A stretch of DNA of 64,000 nucleotides, taken from contig SZWC01000551.1 in assembly GCA_023375785.1 (NCBI GenBank), positions 169,191 to 233,190 of the forward strand. The letters are read 5' to 3'. This document shows, piece after piece, positions 43,638-55,889 of the stretch (position 1 is the first letter of the stretch; each line of letters begins with the position of its first letter). Position numbers and translations under genes: made by a program. Source of the stretch: Penium margaritaceum. Lineage: Eukaryota > Streptophyta > Zygnematophyceae > Desmidiales > Peniaceae. Under the pieces are notes generated by a model. The model made no database searches and was not told the DNA's origin. It saw only the letters and a list, made by a program, of their open reading frames with translations.

Positions 43638-44362
43638 CCAGAGATGGACTTACGGTCCTCAGGGTTTGAAGCCTAATCTGCGTCTGTGTAGCCGATGATG
43701 CTGTTGTTATTACCGTTATAGGTGATGCCGATGTTGATCGTTCCAGCAAGATAGCAAAAGATCCGCTTCAGTGCCTTCTGGTGCTCCGGTCCGGGATTAG
43801 CCATGTGCTAGCTCACAGCGCTCACAGCCTGTGCGAGGTCCGGCCTGGTTGCCACCATCAGGTACATGAGACTACCGACGGCGCTCTGGTACTTCTGCCG
43901 CTCAGCTACATTTGCTTGTCCATTGAAGCTCACGAGGTATTGTCGCGTCTCCAGCGGCGTGCCGATGGGTTTTGCCTCTGCCATGCCAAACCGCTGGAAA
44001 ATATCCTTGATGTAGCGGCTCTGCTGCATCGAGAGAGAGCGTGACTTGCGGTCATGCGTATTCTAGATACCGAGGAAGTATGATGCCTCCCCGAGATCAG
44101 ACATCTGTATGACGTTGGCTCATCTGAATCTGCTGCAAGTGCGACGTTCATCTGTTCTGGTTTCTGCAGCATCCAAAAATGGCCGCGCTCACCAGGCTTG
44201 TAACGCACCCTAAGAGGGTACCTGCAACCTGGTGCTGGAGCGTTATTGGGCGGCTGGCGCGGTGCTGGAAGCACAACTGCTGCTGCTGGTGGTGCTATAT
44301 CTCCCTCCTCTGCTTCTGGCGATGAGGCTGTTGTACCTACAACATCACACATGGGAGAGTAG

Positions 44363-44839
44363 AGTGATTCTCCCACTGTCAGAGTAGAGGAAGGATCGGG
44401 AGAAACTGGGTCAGGAAGAATTTCTGCTCCCACTGTCTCGTCAGCTGCTGGTTCTGCTGCCTCTTCACACACGATGTTGGTGCCGATGACGTTGCTCTCG
44501 TTGAAGACGACATCCCTGGAGATGAGGACGTGGCCTGTATCCCTCTCGTAGAGGCGATACGCCTTGCTTGCCACATCGTAGCCAATCATGAGCATCTGCG
44601 NAGTGATTCTCCCACTGTCAGAGTAGAGGAAGGATCGGGAGAAACTGGGTCAGGAAGAATTTCTGCTCCCACTGTCTCGTCAGCTGCTGGTTCTGCTGCC
44701 TCTTCACACACGATGTTGGTGCCGATGACGTTGCTCTCGTTGAAGACGACATCCCTGGAGATGAGGACGTGGCCTGTATCCCTCTCGTAGAGGCGATACG
44801 CCTTGCTTGCCACATCGTAGCCAATCATGAGCATCTGCG
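44363..44839. other. Single n at 44601 flanked by a 238-bp duplication
   Basis: 44363-44600 and 44602-44839 look identical (linker and integrase end of A13). This is the same pattern as at 2749 and 43323, so it is probably an unmerged overlap. Confidence 0.85.
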
Positions 44840-47687
44840 CACTCTTCGCGTCCCACTTTTGCCGCTTCTCCTTTGGCACGTGCATGTGCGCCAAGCTGCC
44901 AAATGTGCGAAGATGACCCACGCTCGGCTTCTTGCCGAACCACGCCTCGTACGACGTCATCTCCTCCTGGGCCTTGGTTGGACTGCGGTTCTTGATGTAG
45001 ACCGCAGTGCTCACGGCTTCAGCCCAGAAGTCGTAGGTCAGCCGGGCCGCGTGCAACATGGAGCACGCCGACTCCACAATGGTACGGTTCGCGCGTTCTT
45101 CTATCCCGTTCTGCTGCGGCGAGTACGGCGCGGTACGCTGCGCCTTGATGCCAGCTGCTGCGAGGTAGTCCTGGAACTCCTTGCTTAGGTATTCACCACC
45201 GCGATCGCTGCGCAACGCCTTGATCTTCTTGCCAGTCTAGTTCTCCACCATGGCCTTGAAATCCTTGAACCTTTCAAAGCACTGGTCCTTGGAGGAAAGG
45301 AAGCACACAACAGTGTAGCGGCTGAAATCATCAATGAAGGTGAGAAAATACCTAGAGCCTCCAAAGCTCTGGGTCTGCATTGGTCCACACAAGTCTGTGT
45401 GGACCAGCTCCAACACTTCTTTTGCATGCTCCCCTGCTCCAGAGAATGCCTCGCGATGCTGCTTTCCTTCCAAACAGCCGATGGACAACTGCTGCTCAAA
45501 GTTAGAGATGGTAGGCAAGTCACGCACCATCTGCTTTGCTTGAAGCTGCTGGAAGGCGTGTATGCCGATGTGGCCGTAGTACGCATGCCACATCTCGCCA
45601 TCTGTCGCCTGCACCACTGCTGCAAGACTCTTCTCACTCGGGATCTTCGTCGCCCCCAGCAGGCGGTACATGTCGCCCTCCTTCACCGACTTGGCCAACT
45701 CCTCTTTTGTTTCCTTGTTGAAGATGTAGCCATAATCATCGTAAAAAACAACACGTAGTCCTGTGTTGGTGAGAGAGGACACTGAGAGAAGGTTGAACGC
45801 AGCATCAGGTACATACAGCACGCCATGGAAAACTCCCACTTGAATTCCACGCGGGGTCTCCAACCACATCTCCACAATCCCAATCCCCTCAGCATACACC
45901 ACCCGATCATCACCCAAAGCAATCGGATGGGGGGCAATGGAGAGCAGCTACATGAACCACTCCTTGTAGTGCGTCAGAATCTTGGTACATCCCGAGGTCT
46001 TGTACCACGCCAGATGCGCCTTTTCTTTCTGCGACATGTCAGACTTTGCCATGAAGAGGCGGTCGCGCACCTCCTTGGCAACGTTCATGTTGCCAAAATG
46101 GCGCACGCCTGTCTGGTTCTGCCGCTGCTGCTGCTGCTGCTGGCGTTGCTTTGACTGCTGCTGCTGTTACTGTGGAGATTGCTGCTTTTACTACTGATGC
46201 TGCTGCTGCTCCTTCTGGTCCCTCTTGAACTTGAAGCACTCTTTCTTGTAGTGCCCCTCTTTCTGGCAATAGTGGCACTTGCCCTTGTTCTTGCTTCTCT
46301 GCTGCCCGGACTGCTGCTGCTGCTGGTTGCGTGAGCCCGTGGCCATAAAATCTGCTTCACTGCTGCTGCTGCCGCCATTGCGCTTTGCTGCATTGCGACG
46401 TAGTTCCACCTGCACCAAGTGTGTGCAGATGAAGTCGAGGTTGAGAGTGGGCTGGCACTCCAACGTCTCTCGCACCGTGTCGTAGCTGGTTGGGAGTCCC
46501 CTCAGCAAGAGGAGGATGAAGCGCGTCTCTTCCACAAGGTTTCCGGCCGCTCTCAGCTGCTTCGCCAGCTCCTTTGCCCTGTCCAGATACGCCTCCATCC
46601 CTTCGCCACCCTACATTTTTAGCGCCATCATCTTTTCCTCCAAAAGCATGAGGAATGCAGGATCCTTGCTCTCATACTTCTTGCACAACGTGTCCCACCC
46701 CTCCTTTGCAGTAGCCTTGTCACTCATGTACTGAAGATGAGGGTTGGAGATGGTGTTGACAAGCAACCTGTAGGCCTGCCTGTCCTTCTTCTTCCACTCC
46801 TCATACGCCGTAGGTACAGCTGCAGAAGAACCCGCATCAGCTGTACCCTTTTGCGGCATCTTCCCCGCCACCACCTGTATTATGGTGATGCCTTTTGCCT
46901 GTGGAACTGGAGCCGGCTCGTCGCCGCTCACCACCTCCCACAAGCCCCTCTCATCCAAAAGGAGGCGGGTACGGATCTTCCAAAACGTGAAATTGGCGCA
47001 TCCTTCCAGCCTCTCCAAGGACTGGGCTACTGTTACCAAGCTTGCTGCTGCCATTTTGAGCCTTGGTGATGCTCAGCGCTGCCCTTGAGTGGCGGCGCTA
47101 ACCCTGCTTCTACTGCTGCTTCAGCCAGAAATCTGTCTGACAGAAAATGGAATGTACATACCAACAGACAGGGAATTTTTTAAAACGGAGCCCACCACTA
47201 AAAAACGCAGCTCAAACCCTTTCAAATCGACCCATAAAACATGGTCATCAACAGGGGATTTTGAAAGATATGCCCTCTTGAAAATAGGGTATGCTTCTGC
47301 TCTTACTCCAACTTAGACCAGCAAGTTTGTAAACGGCGTTTCTCCCAAACGAATCAATGGAATGCAAATATATCTGCTTCAATGGAAATATAAGGAAAGA
47401 TACTACAATTCAATTGTTTTACTTTTTAAATTTGACAAAGAAACGAGAGAGTTATGGTCATCACAAGGCGACAGTCTTACTCATAGAGAAGAGTGTAGCC
47501 CTGGCGGACCTCGTTTTAAGTATAACTTTCAATCGGACTGTTGGATCTTTGCCATTTTGGGCTCGTTGGAACGCTTGTCTCTTGAACTTGAAGATCCAGT
47601 GTTCGATCTTCAAATCTGGTGAGGTTTTTACCCCAACCCGTCACTCTCAAAGTGACGGCCTGTGCTGGTTGGAAGTGGCAGAACTTG

Positions 47688-47699
47688 GCTCTGATACCA
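47688..47699 (-). promoter_or_regulatory. Primer binding site of A13
   Basis: Reverse complement of TGGTATCAGAGC, intact. Confidence 0.9.
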
Positions 47700-47701
47700 A
47701 A

Positions 47702-48438
47702 TGTTGGAACTCGAGGAGAGAGAGAGCCTTGGAGCAGCGAGCATGTGTGATTGGAAGGGCATCACTTGTGCTGAAGAATGGTTATTAAATCACTCAAAAT
47801 GATGGAGTACATATAGAGCTAGAGCTTGGGCAAGTCAGCCCTCTCACAAGCCACACCACTTAGCCATGGAGGCTAAGGCTCACACACTAGAGTCCATAAT
47901 CTCACACAAGGGAGGAAATCAGCCTAGCAATCAGGCTGACCACTCACACACGACCTAGAGAGCTAGAGAATGCTCTCATGGCACACTCCTAGTGGTCACA
48001 TAACCCACAAACCCATGGAGAATCGCCATGTGTCCATGGCTAGCACACAAGGATCTCACTTCACCTAAAAAGAAAGGAGAGATACCTTTATCCTAGTCAG
48101 CACACTCTGACAAGGCAATCCTAAGACCAAGGACCTTTTTGGATATTTTTCCCATCAGGTTTTGACCCTGGACCTCTTGCCTTTTTCTTTTCTCAGGCTA
48201 AGGCATGGAGCCATCGCCCATGGTCACCCAGATATCGATGGTCGATGACCCCGGAAACTACGAAAATTCATATCTCCCCATCCGACCGTTGGATCGGCCT
48301 CAAACTTGGACCGTAGACATTTTCCACCTGATCTTTCCAATGGTGAAGTCGGATTGATGATCAGAGCAGGCATCTGGTTCTTTCTTGGAACTTGCTCCTG
48401 TGCACCTGAAACTGAGTCGGGTGGCTCTTTTCCCAACA
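47702..48438 (-). repeat. 5' LTR of A13 (737 bp)
   Basis: Plus-strand reading TGTTGGAACT to TTCCCAACA, with the GGTAC target duplication after it. Confidence 0.92.
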
Positions 48439-48443
48439 GGTAC
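48439..48443. repeat. Target site duplication of A13, right copy
   Basis: GGTAC, the partner of 42176-42180. The B leader resumes with GACCCTTGGG. Confidence 0.9.
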
Positions 48444-51400
48444 GACCCTTGGGCCCTAACCAAGATAAGCTCTGCTCTTGGAGGCACGACCCTAGGCTCG
48501 CTAGTGAGTGTTCTTCTCTGTTTGCAGGTGATAAACGACTAAGGGATATGCAACGGATCTGCACCTTCTAAACTGGAAGCAGACAACACCCTACATCACC
48601 CTACATCGGCCTTAACAAAGCAGAGAAATAGAGAAGAAGAGAAGCAGTATGACGACACCTGTGACGCTCATTCTCGATCAGGTCAACGGTGGGATGTCAA
48701 AGTTCACAGGGTTTGGTTTTCCTTTGTGGGAATGGCAATTTGAGATTGTCACGAGGGTGCGTGGCTACTTGATTTTCCTTGGAGAAGAGGTTGAACTTCC
48801 AAAAACAGATCGTGGATATGAAATGTGGAGTGTCAAAGATAACATGGTGCTTGTGATTATTGTGACATTAGTGCATGAGTCATAGTATGTCCACCTTCAA
48901 GGTATCACACATGCATCAAAGGCTTATTAGAAGCTTGTACGTGTACACTACTAAAAGGCTCTTGCAAATCGCCTCTTCATCCTTCAATAGCTGATTTTGA
49001 AAAAAGTGAGGGAGGGAGAGTCAATTCCAGACTTCGTGTTGTAGTTTTAAAGAATGCTACAGCAAGTGACTCAAATGAACAATGCAAATGGACACCAACA
49101 TGAAGCCATGATCCTCCTTATGACGCTTCCTGAAGATTGGGGTCCTCTCATCACTGTCTTCGGCGGTTGCAAGGAGGAGGACTTGACGTATGAGGAAGTA
49201 TCCAAATACGGGCACATCAAGGCCATGCATTGCAGTAGTAGTGATGCTGACCTTTCAACCTATGCTACACAGTACGGTGGTCGTGGCAAAAACTCCTCTT
49301 CTAGTCAGAGCAACAGCGGAAGCAATGGCGGTAGAGGAAAAGGCAATGGTGGCGGTAGAAAGAGTTCAAAACATCCTAGGAAGTGCCATAATTGTGGCAA
49401 GCCTTGGCATTGGGTACGGGAGTGCACAGCTCCCAAGATCGAAGACAGAGATCATGGTGGTATATATGAGGGTAAACCAAAGGGTAAAATGAAGTTGACA
49501 AACATGATGGCTGAGAACGTGCCGGCAACCAAGGGAGCAGCACTGCTCAAGCTTGAAGCCTAGACGCTTGATGTCGGCATGAACTACCACTCTTTAAGGG
49601 AGAAGGATGGATTCATCGCAGTTGGGGACAGTGAACGTTGCTGCAGGTGTGCCTACGGGAGCCATGTCTATACGCAAGGTGAGGGAGATAAGGTAATCAC
49701 CATCAAGGTGCTGAAAAAGACTTGAAGCTGGAGAACATGGTCTACATGCCGTCTTGTGCGGCAAACCTCTTCTCGGTGTCAAAAATCGTGGACCACGACA
49801 TGACGGTTGTCTTTACAGAGGAAGAGGCCGTGATTATCAAGAACAAGGACATCAAGATCTCCTATTCTAAGTAGAAACTTGTTGCACAAGTCCCAATAGT
49901 TGACGCGCTCTACATGCTGTAGACCAAACCCCTTGAGAGTACAAATGAAGGATAACTGATATTGTACCACAAGCTGTCACCATGGCGGCCAACTCCACCA
50001 ATACGAATGCTCATATGTGGCAGAGGCGAGTTGGCCATGTGGCTGACAGGACACTGCAAGCTATGAAGTAGTACAAAGTAGTTCATGGAATGGAAGGATG
50101 CAAGCCTAAGGATAAGGGTAAGTGTAAAAAGCTGTGTGAGCCATGCCTCCAAGACAAGGGAAAGAGAGAGCGAAAGAGTGTAATGGGTAATCTGCGATAG
50201 CAATCTTGAACCTAATTCACTCTGATGTGTGTGGACCATTCCGCACCCTTTCAAACGACGGCAACCAGTATTTGTTGACCTTCGTTAATGACCACAATCG
50301 CAAGATGTGGATCTACTACCTCAAGACAAAGGGAGAGGTCAATGAGAAGCTACAAGAGTTTGTCGCGATGGTAGAGCATCAGACAAGCAAGAAGGTGAAG
50401 GCATTGTGCAAAGACAACGGTCGAGTTTACGAGGCGTGCAATGGCCGGTTCAGCCAACACTGCATCAACCACCACACCACAACGCCTTACACCTCCTAGA
50501 GTAATGACTTTGCCAAGCAAATGAACCGGACTATCATCAAAATGACACGAAGCATGCTCTTTGACGCTAAACTCCCACTCCCTTGTGGGCGAAGCTGCAA
50601 GAGCTTCTTGCTACCTTGTGAATCTCTCTTCGGCAGCTGCATGTGAAAGGCGTGATAAGAAGCAGCAAGAGAAGCTGCTTAGGACACCACAAGAGGCTTG
50701 GTCGGGAGAGAAGTTAGATGCCTCATACTTTCTCTATACTGCCTGGACAAAGTTCGAAGCAAGTAAAGGAATTGGCAAGCTGGATGCACGCGCTTGTAAG
50801 TGTGTAATTGTTGGATACGATACTACACACAAGGCGTAAGTGGTGTGGGACCAAGCGGCTGGAAAGCTCATCAAGAGCCAATATGTCAAGTTTTATGAAA
50901 GGACGCTCAGCAAGGAAGAGACGCCAGACCCTGTCCATGCTCCTAAAATAGGAGAGTGGTTGTGTTGCTCGAGTCAGGTGATCAGGCACCTGAGAACTCG
51001 CAGATGGTGCTAGTGAAGAATGGTGCGCTGGGGAGAGTGGCTGTGCGTGTTGACATTGCGACAGACTTTGACATTGATTCTGAGTCGTCCGAGGCCTATG
51101 AGTGGAACTCTGAGGACGGTTGCTCTTCCTCAAATAACAGATGAAAGGCGGCGTATGAGCAACAAAAGCAACGAAGCCTTGAAGCACCACTAGTATTACT
51201 ACGGCGTATTACACGCCAGAAGAAACCTCTGCACAAGTACGATGCTAAGAGTGTGGAATGCACAGCATTTCATGTTGTGCATCGGTGCTTGAAAAGAACT
51301 AGAGGTCCATTAGATGGACGTCAAGACAACGTTCCTCTACGGGAAGATAGATAGAGAAGTGTAGATGGAAGTGTCTCATGGAGTGAAAGCTCCAGAGAGC

Positions 51401-52302
51401 AAGGTTTGCATACTAGTCAAATCTCTCTACGAGTTGAAACAGGCCCCAAGGATGTGGTACAAGGAGATGGACGGTTTCATGGCAAGGCTCACCTTCACAT
51501 AGTGCCTGAATGACCCTAGTGTCTATGTGCGGGAGGATGAGGAAGGTTCGATGTTGGTTCCATAGTTTGTGGATGACCTGATCATGTGCTTGTCATCGGT
51601 AAAGCTCTTGAACAAGCTGAAGACAAATCTCAACGGCAGGTTCAATATGAAGGGCATGGGTCTGCTGGAGTTCTATCTAGGGATAACCATCCACCGCTAT
51701 CGAGCAGCAGGTACCATCGAGCTGAACCAGACCAAGTACATCATGAAGGTCCTCAAACGCTACAACATGGAGGATTGCAAGCCCACCAGCATACCCATGA
51801 TAATAAACATCAAGCTTTTGTCCTCCATGAGCCCTACCACAGAAGTAGAACGACGTAAGATGGATGAAATTCCCTACCAGTCTCCTGTTGGCTATCTCGT
51901 GTATGCCATGGTATAAATACTCCCTAACATTTGCTATACTATGGAACCAGTGAGCAGGTTTGTGGCCAATCTAGGGCCACAGCATTGGGAAGAAGTCAAG
52001 TGCATCATGCGCTGTCCACACAAGACCTGATACATGGGACTCCAGTTTGGAGATTAAGAATGATCTAAATCGATGCGGCTGGTGTCCTACACGCACCCCA
52101 ACAGGGGAGGAAGAAGCGATCAGAGAAACTCCACTTCGGTCTTTTTGTATCTCTTGAACGATGGTATAGTCTCTTGGGCAAGCAGAAAGCAATACTGTAT
52201 CCCCCTCTCTATTGCTGAGGTAGAGTACATCGCTCTATCACAAGCATGCAAGGAGATATATTTATTATGACGTTTGCTTGCCGAGATGAAAGTGCCAAAA
52301 GT
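48439..52302 (+). pseudogene. gag: B13 leader end, gag and most of pol
   Basis: The leader resumes at 48439 with GGTAC. A pyrimidine-CAG tract lies at 48510-48527, and gag starts at 48649 (MTTPVTLILDQVNGGMSKF). The Gag zinc knuckle CHNCGKPWHWVREC is at 49384-49425. Protease-associated sequence is near 49570-49950, pre-integrase near 50020 and integrase core at about 50210-50500. Integrase C-terminal sequence reaches about 50850. Reverse transcriptase spans about 51300-51950 and RNase H runs to 52302, where A14 begins. It is a fossil with many breaks. Its Gag part is the best preserved of all B copies here. Confidence 0.8.
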
Positions 52303-53842
52303 TGTTCGATCTAGAGGAGAGAAGGAGTAGCGAGCATGTGGGTCTGGAAGGGCATAACTTGTGCTAAAGAATGGTTGTTCAATCACTCAAAATGGTGGAG
52401 TACATATAAAGCTAGAGCTTGGGCAAGTCAGGCCTCTCACAAGCTACACCACTTAGCCATGAAGGCTAAGGCTCACACACTAGAGTCCATAATCTCACAC
52501 AAGGGAGGAAATCAGCCTAGCAATCAGGCTCACCACTCACACAAGACCTAGAGATCTAGAGAATGCTCTCATGACACACTCCTAGTGGTCACATAACCCA
52601 CAATCCCATGGAGAATCGCCATGTGTCCATGGCTAGCACACAAGGATCTCACCTCACCTAAAAAGTAAGGAGAGGTACCTTTTTCCTCGTCAGCACACTC
52701 AGAGAAGGCAATTGAAGAATCTAGGACCTTTTTGGATATTTCTCCCATCAGGTCTTGATCCTGGACCTCTTGCGTTTTTCTTTTCTCAGGCCAAAGCATG
52801 GAGCCATCGCCCATGGTCAAATGGATATCGCCGGTAGATGACCCTGAAAACATTGAAAATTCATAGCTCCCAATCCGACCATTCGACAGGCCTGAAACCT
52901 AGAACAAAGACATTTTGCCACCTGATCTTTCTATTGGTCAAGTCGGATTGACAATCGAAGCAGGCATTTGGTGGTTTCCTGGAATTTTCTCTTGTGGACC
53001 TGAAACTGAGTCAGATGGCTCCTTTCCCAGCAATCTCCCACTTTGCTGCGGTCAGAGTGGGCCGAGTCAACATGCCTTCATAAAAAACTGGTGCTTCTCA
53101 CGGGTCACTGGCTTGGTGCAGAAATTTGCGACCTGCTTGCTGGTTGGAGTAAATTCGAGCTTGATAGCACCCTCCTGCACCATATGCCTAATGAAGTGAT
53201 ATGCAATGTCATTGTGCTTGGTGTGTGCATGGTGCTCACGATTCTTGGCGAGCAAACTGCTTCCTTGGCTCCAAATCTGAGAGAGATGTACTTAGCTTCA
53301 GTGCTTGAGGTGGCCACGACCACCTAATGCTTGCTAGACAAGCTGATGGCTCCACCATTCGTGAGGAACACATGTCCAGAGATGGACTTGCAGTCCTCGG
53401 GGTTTGAATCCCAATCTGCGTCTGTATAGCCGATGATGTTGTCGTTGCCGTTGTAGGTGATGCTGATGTTCATGGTTCCAGCAAGGTACCCTTTTCCTAC
53501 TTAGTACACTCTGACAAGGCAACCTAAGAATCTAGGACCTTTTTGGATACTTCTCCCATCAGGGCTTGTCCCTGGACCTCATGCCTTTCTTTTCTCAAGC
53601 CAAGGTATGGAGCCATCGCCCATGGTCACACGGATATCGGCGGTCGATGACCTCGAAAACTTCGAAAATGCATATATCCCGATCAGACTGTTTGATCGGC
53701 CTGAAAGGTGGGCCGAAGACATTTTGCCACCTGATCTTTTCCTTGGTGAAGTCAGATCGACGATCGGAGTAGGCATCTGGTGGTTTTTAGGAACTTGCTC
53801 CTGTGGACCTGAAACTGAGCCGGATGGCTGCTTTCCTTACAC
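52303..53842 (-). mobile_element. Short Copia-A copy A14 in B13 RNase H
   Basis: This minus-strand family-A remnant has a 3' LTR at 52303-53032, RNase H-region pol at 53033 to about 53486 and part of a second LTR at about 53487-53842. Its arrangement resembles A3. The host RNase H sequence breaks off at AAAGT (52298-52302) and resumes near CAAATGGAGGCAAC (53843), a probable decayed target duplication. It is broken and much shorter than a full copy, and its LTR divergence suggests middle to old age. Confidence 0.8.
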
Positions 53843-54162
53843 AAATGGAGGCAACAGAGGTCCATATCGACAAGAGTGCAATGCAAATGGTACAAGATGA
53901 TAGCATCTCCCGGCGCACCAAGGATATCCACATCAGGTACCCCTACACACGCGACCTCGTCCCAAAGGAGATAGTGGACGTGGAATACGTGAAGACCAGG
54001 AAGATGACTGCAGATAGTATTACAAAGGCGTTGGACAGCGAATTGCACTCTGTAGGTACTCGAGGCATTGGTATGGTTGACACAAGAGACAAAGACTAAG
54101 GCCAAGACTGCTAGAGAGAAGAGAGATCTCACATATAATGGACAGAGGTGCAAGGGAGAGTT
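53843..54162 (+). pseudogene. pol: End of B13 pol and polypurine region
   Basis: The RNase H end resumes after A14 (EATEVHIDKSAMQMVQD-like, matching 62690-62750). It is followed by the short 3' untranslated stretch with a purine run (CAAGGGAGAG near 54151-54160) directly before the 3' LTR. The same arrangement is seen at 62680-63005. Confidence 0.75.
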
Positions 54163-54527
54163 TGTTGACCTGATATGCTCCTTGTCCATGGTTGACATCT
54201 AGACAGGCATAGGATGGACTAGGCATGCACTCCTCCCCTAGGGTAAGTCCCTTTAATATGGTCCTGATAGACAACGCATGCACTACTCCTTTGGAAGAGG
54301 TCCTATTGGTCTAAAGTGGATAGTATAGCCAGCAAACACTACCTAGGACAACTCTTTGTTGCTTAGACGTTGTATAGTTTGCCCGTGGAGCGAGAGGTTG
54401 TTGGGCAAAATCCCAGCCGAGTGACTAATTTCCTTGGTGACAAAAGGGGGAACAGGAAGGTTCTCAGAGATATCTAAGAACATTCCAAGGGCATTCCTAT
54501 TGGCTGATGTCAATTGGCGGTCACAAG
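54163..54527 (+). repeat. 3' LTR of B13, left part
   Basis: TGTTGACCTGATATGCTCC marks the best-preserved family-B LTR start. It is interrupted by A15 at 54528 and resumes at 61573. Confidence 0.85.
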
Positions 54528-55252
54528 TGTTGGAAAAGGAGCCATCTGGCTCAGTTTCAGTTCCACAAGAGCAAGTTCCAAGAAAATACCAAATGCATTC
54601 TCCGATTTTCAGTTCGTCTTCGTCATTCGAAAGATGAGGTGGCAAATTGTCTACAGTCCAAGTTTGACACCCATCCAATGGTGAGATTGGGAGATATGAA
54701 TTTTGGGGTCATCGACCGCCGATATCTGGGTGACCATGGGCGATGGCTCCATGCTTTGCCCAAGCAAAGAAAGAGGTAAAATGTCCATTCTCAAGACGTG
54801 ATGGAAGAAGTATCCAAAAAGGTCCAAATTTCTTCGATTGCTTTGTCAGGGTGTACTAACAAGGAAAAGGGTTCCTCTCCTTACTTTTTAGGTGAGTTGA
54901 GATCCTTGTGTGCTACCCATAGACACATGGGGATTCTCCATGGGATTGTGGGTTATGATACCACTAGAAGTGTGCCATGAGAGAATTTTCTAGCTCTCTA
55001 CATCGTGTGTGAGTGGTCAGCCTGATTGCTAGGCTGATTTCCTCTCGTGTGTAAATATGGACTATATTGTGTGAGCCCTAGCCTCCACGGATAAGAGGTA
55101 TGGCTTGTGAGAGGGCTGACTTGCCCAAGCTGTAGCTCTATGTGTACTCTTCTATTTTGAGTGACTCAAGAACCGTTTTTCAGCACAAGTGATGCCGTTT
55201 GAGTCCCACATGTTTGCTGCTCCAAGGCGGCTTCTCTCCTTCAGCACCAACA
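54528..55252 (+). repeat. 5' LTR of A15 (725 bp)
   Basis: TGTTGGAAAAGG to CACCAACA, with the primer site after it. Confidence 0.88.
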
Positions 55253-55254
55253 CT

Positions 55255-55266
55255 TGGTATCAGAGC
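55255..55266 (+). promoter_or_regulatory. Primer binding site of A15
   Basis: TGGTATCAGAGC, intact although the copy is old. Confidence 0.88.
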
Positions 55267-55889
55267 CAAGTTTAACCACTTTCAGCTAGCACAGGCCATT
55301 ACATTGAGAGTGATAGGCTATGGTGAAACCGTCACCAAATTTGATGATCAACCACAAGATTTTCAAATTCAAGAGACAAGCTATTCAACCAGCCCAAGAT
55401 CGAATGGATGGATTGAGAGTTATGCTCAAAACGAGGTCGGCGAGGGCTACGCTCTTCTCTCTGAGTAAGACTGTGGCCTTGTGATGACCATATCTCTCTT
55501 GTTTCTTTGAAAACTTTAAAAACTAGTGCAAGAAAATTGAAGTATTTTCCCCCAGCTCTCCATTGGTTTAAAAGCGTTTGCATTATATTGATACTTTTCG
55601 GAGAAATGTCATTTACAAGCTCTCTAATGTGAGTTGGAGTAGGAGCACTAGCATACCCTGTTTTCAAAAGGGCATACCTCTTAAAATCCCCTATTGATGA
55701 CCCTGGTTTATGGGTCAATCTCAGCGGTTTTGAGCAGAAGATTCCAATGGTAGGCTTCGTTTTTCCAAATTCCTAGTTTCTTGGCCCGTACAGTCTATTT
55801 TTGTCAGACAGATTTCTAGCAGAAGTAACACCAGAAGCAAGGGTAGCGCCGCCACTCAAAAGTAGTGCTGAGAATCACCAAAGTCCAAA

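Larger units (their letters stand above)
42898..47054 (-). pseudogene. pol: A13 gag-pol remains
   Basis: Gag begins at 47054 (MAAASLVTVAQSLERLEGC). The knuckle CHYCQKEGHYKKEC is at 46236-46277, with a glutamine-coding tract at about 46110-46225. Protease sequence lies near 45780-46020, and pre-integrase is near 45500-45600. The integrase core is at about 44870-45420 and the linker at about 44200-44560. Pol 3' sequence including RNase H runs from about 44100 to 42900, partly doubled around the 43323 gap. It has about five to ten breaks besides the assembly gaps. Confidence 0.85.
42181..48438 (-). mobile_element. Copia-A copy A13, minus strand, fairly young
   Basis: On the minus strand the 5' LTR is 47702-48438, the primer site 47688-47699, gag from 47054, pol to 42898 and the 3' LTR 42181-42897. 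GGTAC flanks it exactly at 42176-42180 and 48439-48443. The LTRs differ by about 4 percent by eye, so it is younger than A10 but older than A9. Two assembly gaps (43323-43388 and 44601) are each flanked by duplicated sequence. The coding region has several breaks and not every pol part is represented. It is inserted in the leader of B13. Confidence 0.9.

Noticed and set aside
54434-54980. A separate small gene around the B13 and A15 border
   Set aside because: The frames cross the LTR border and consist of LTR sequence only.
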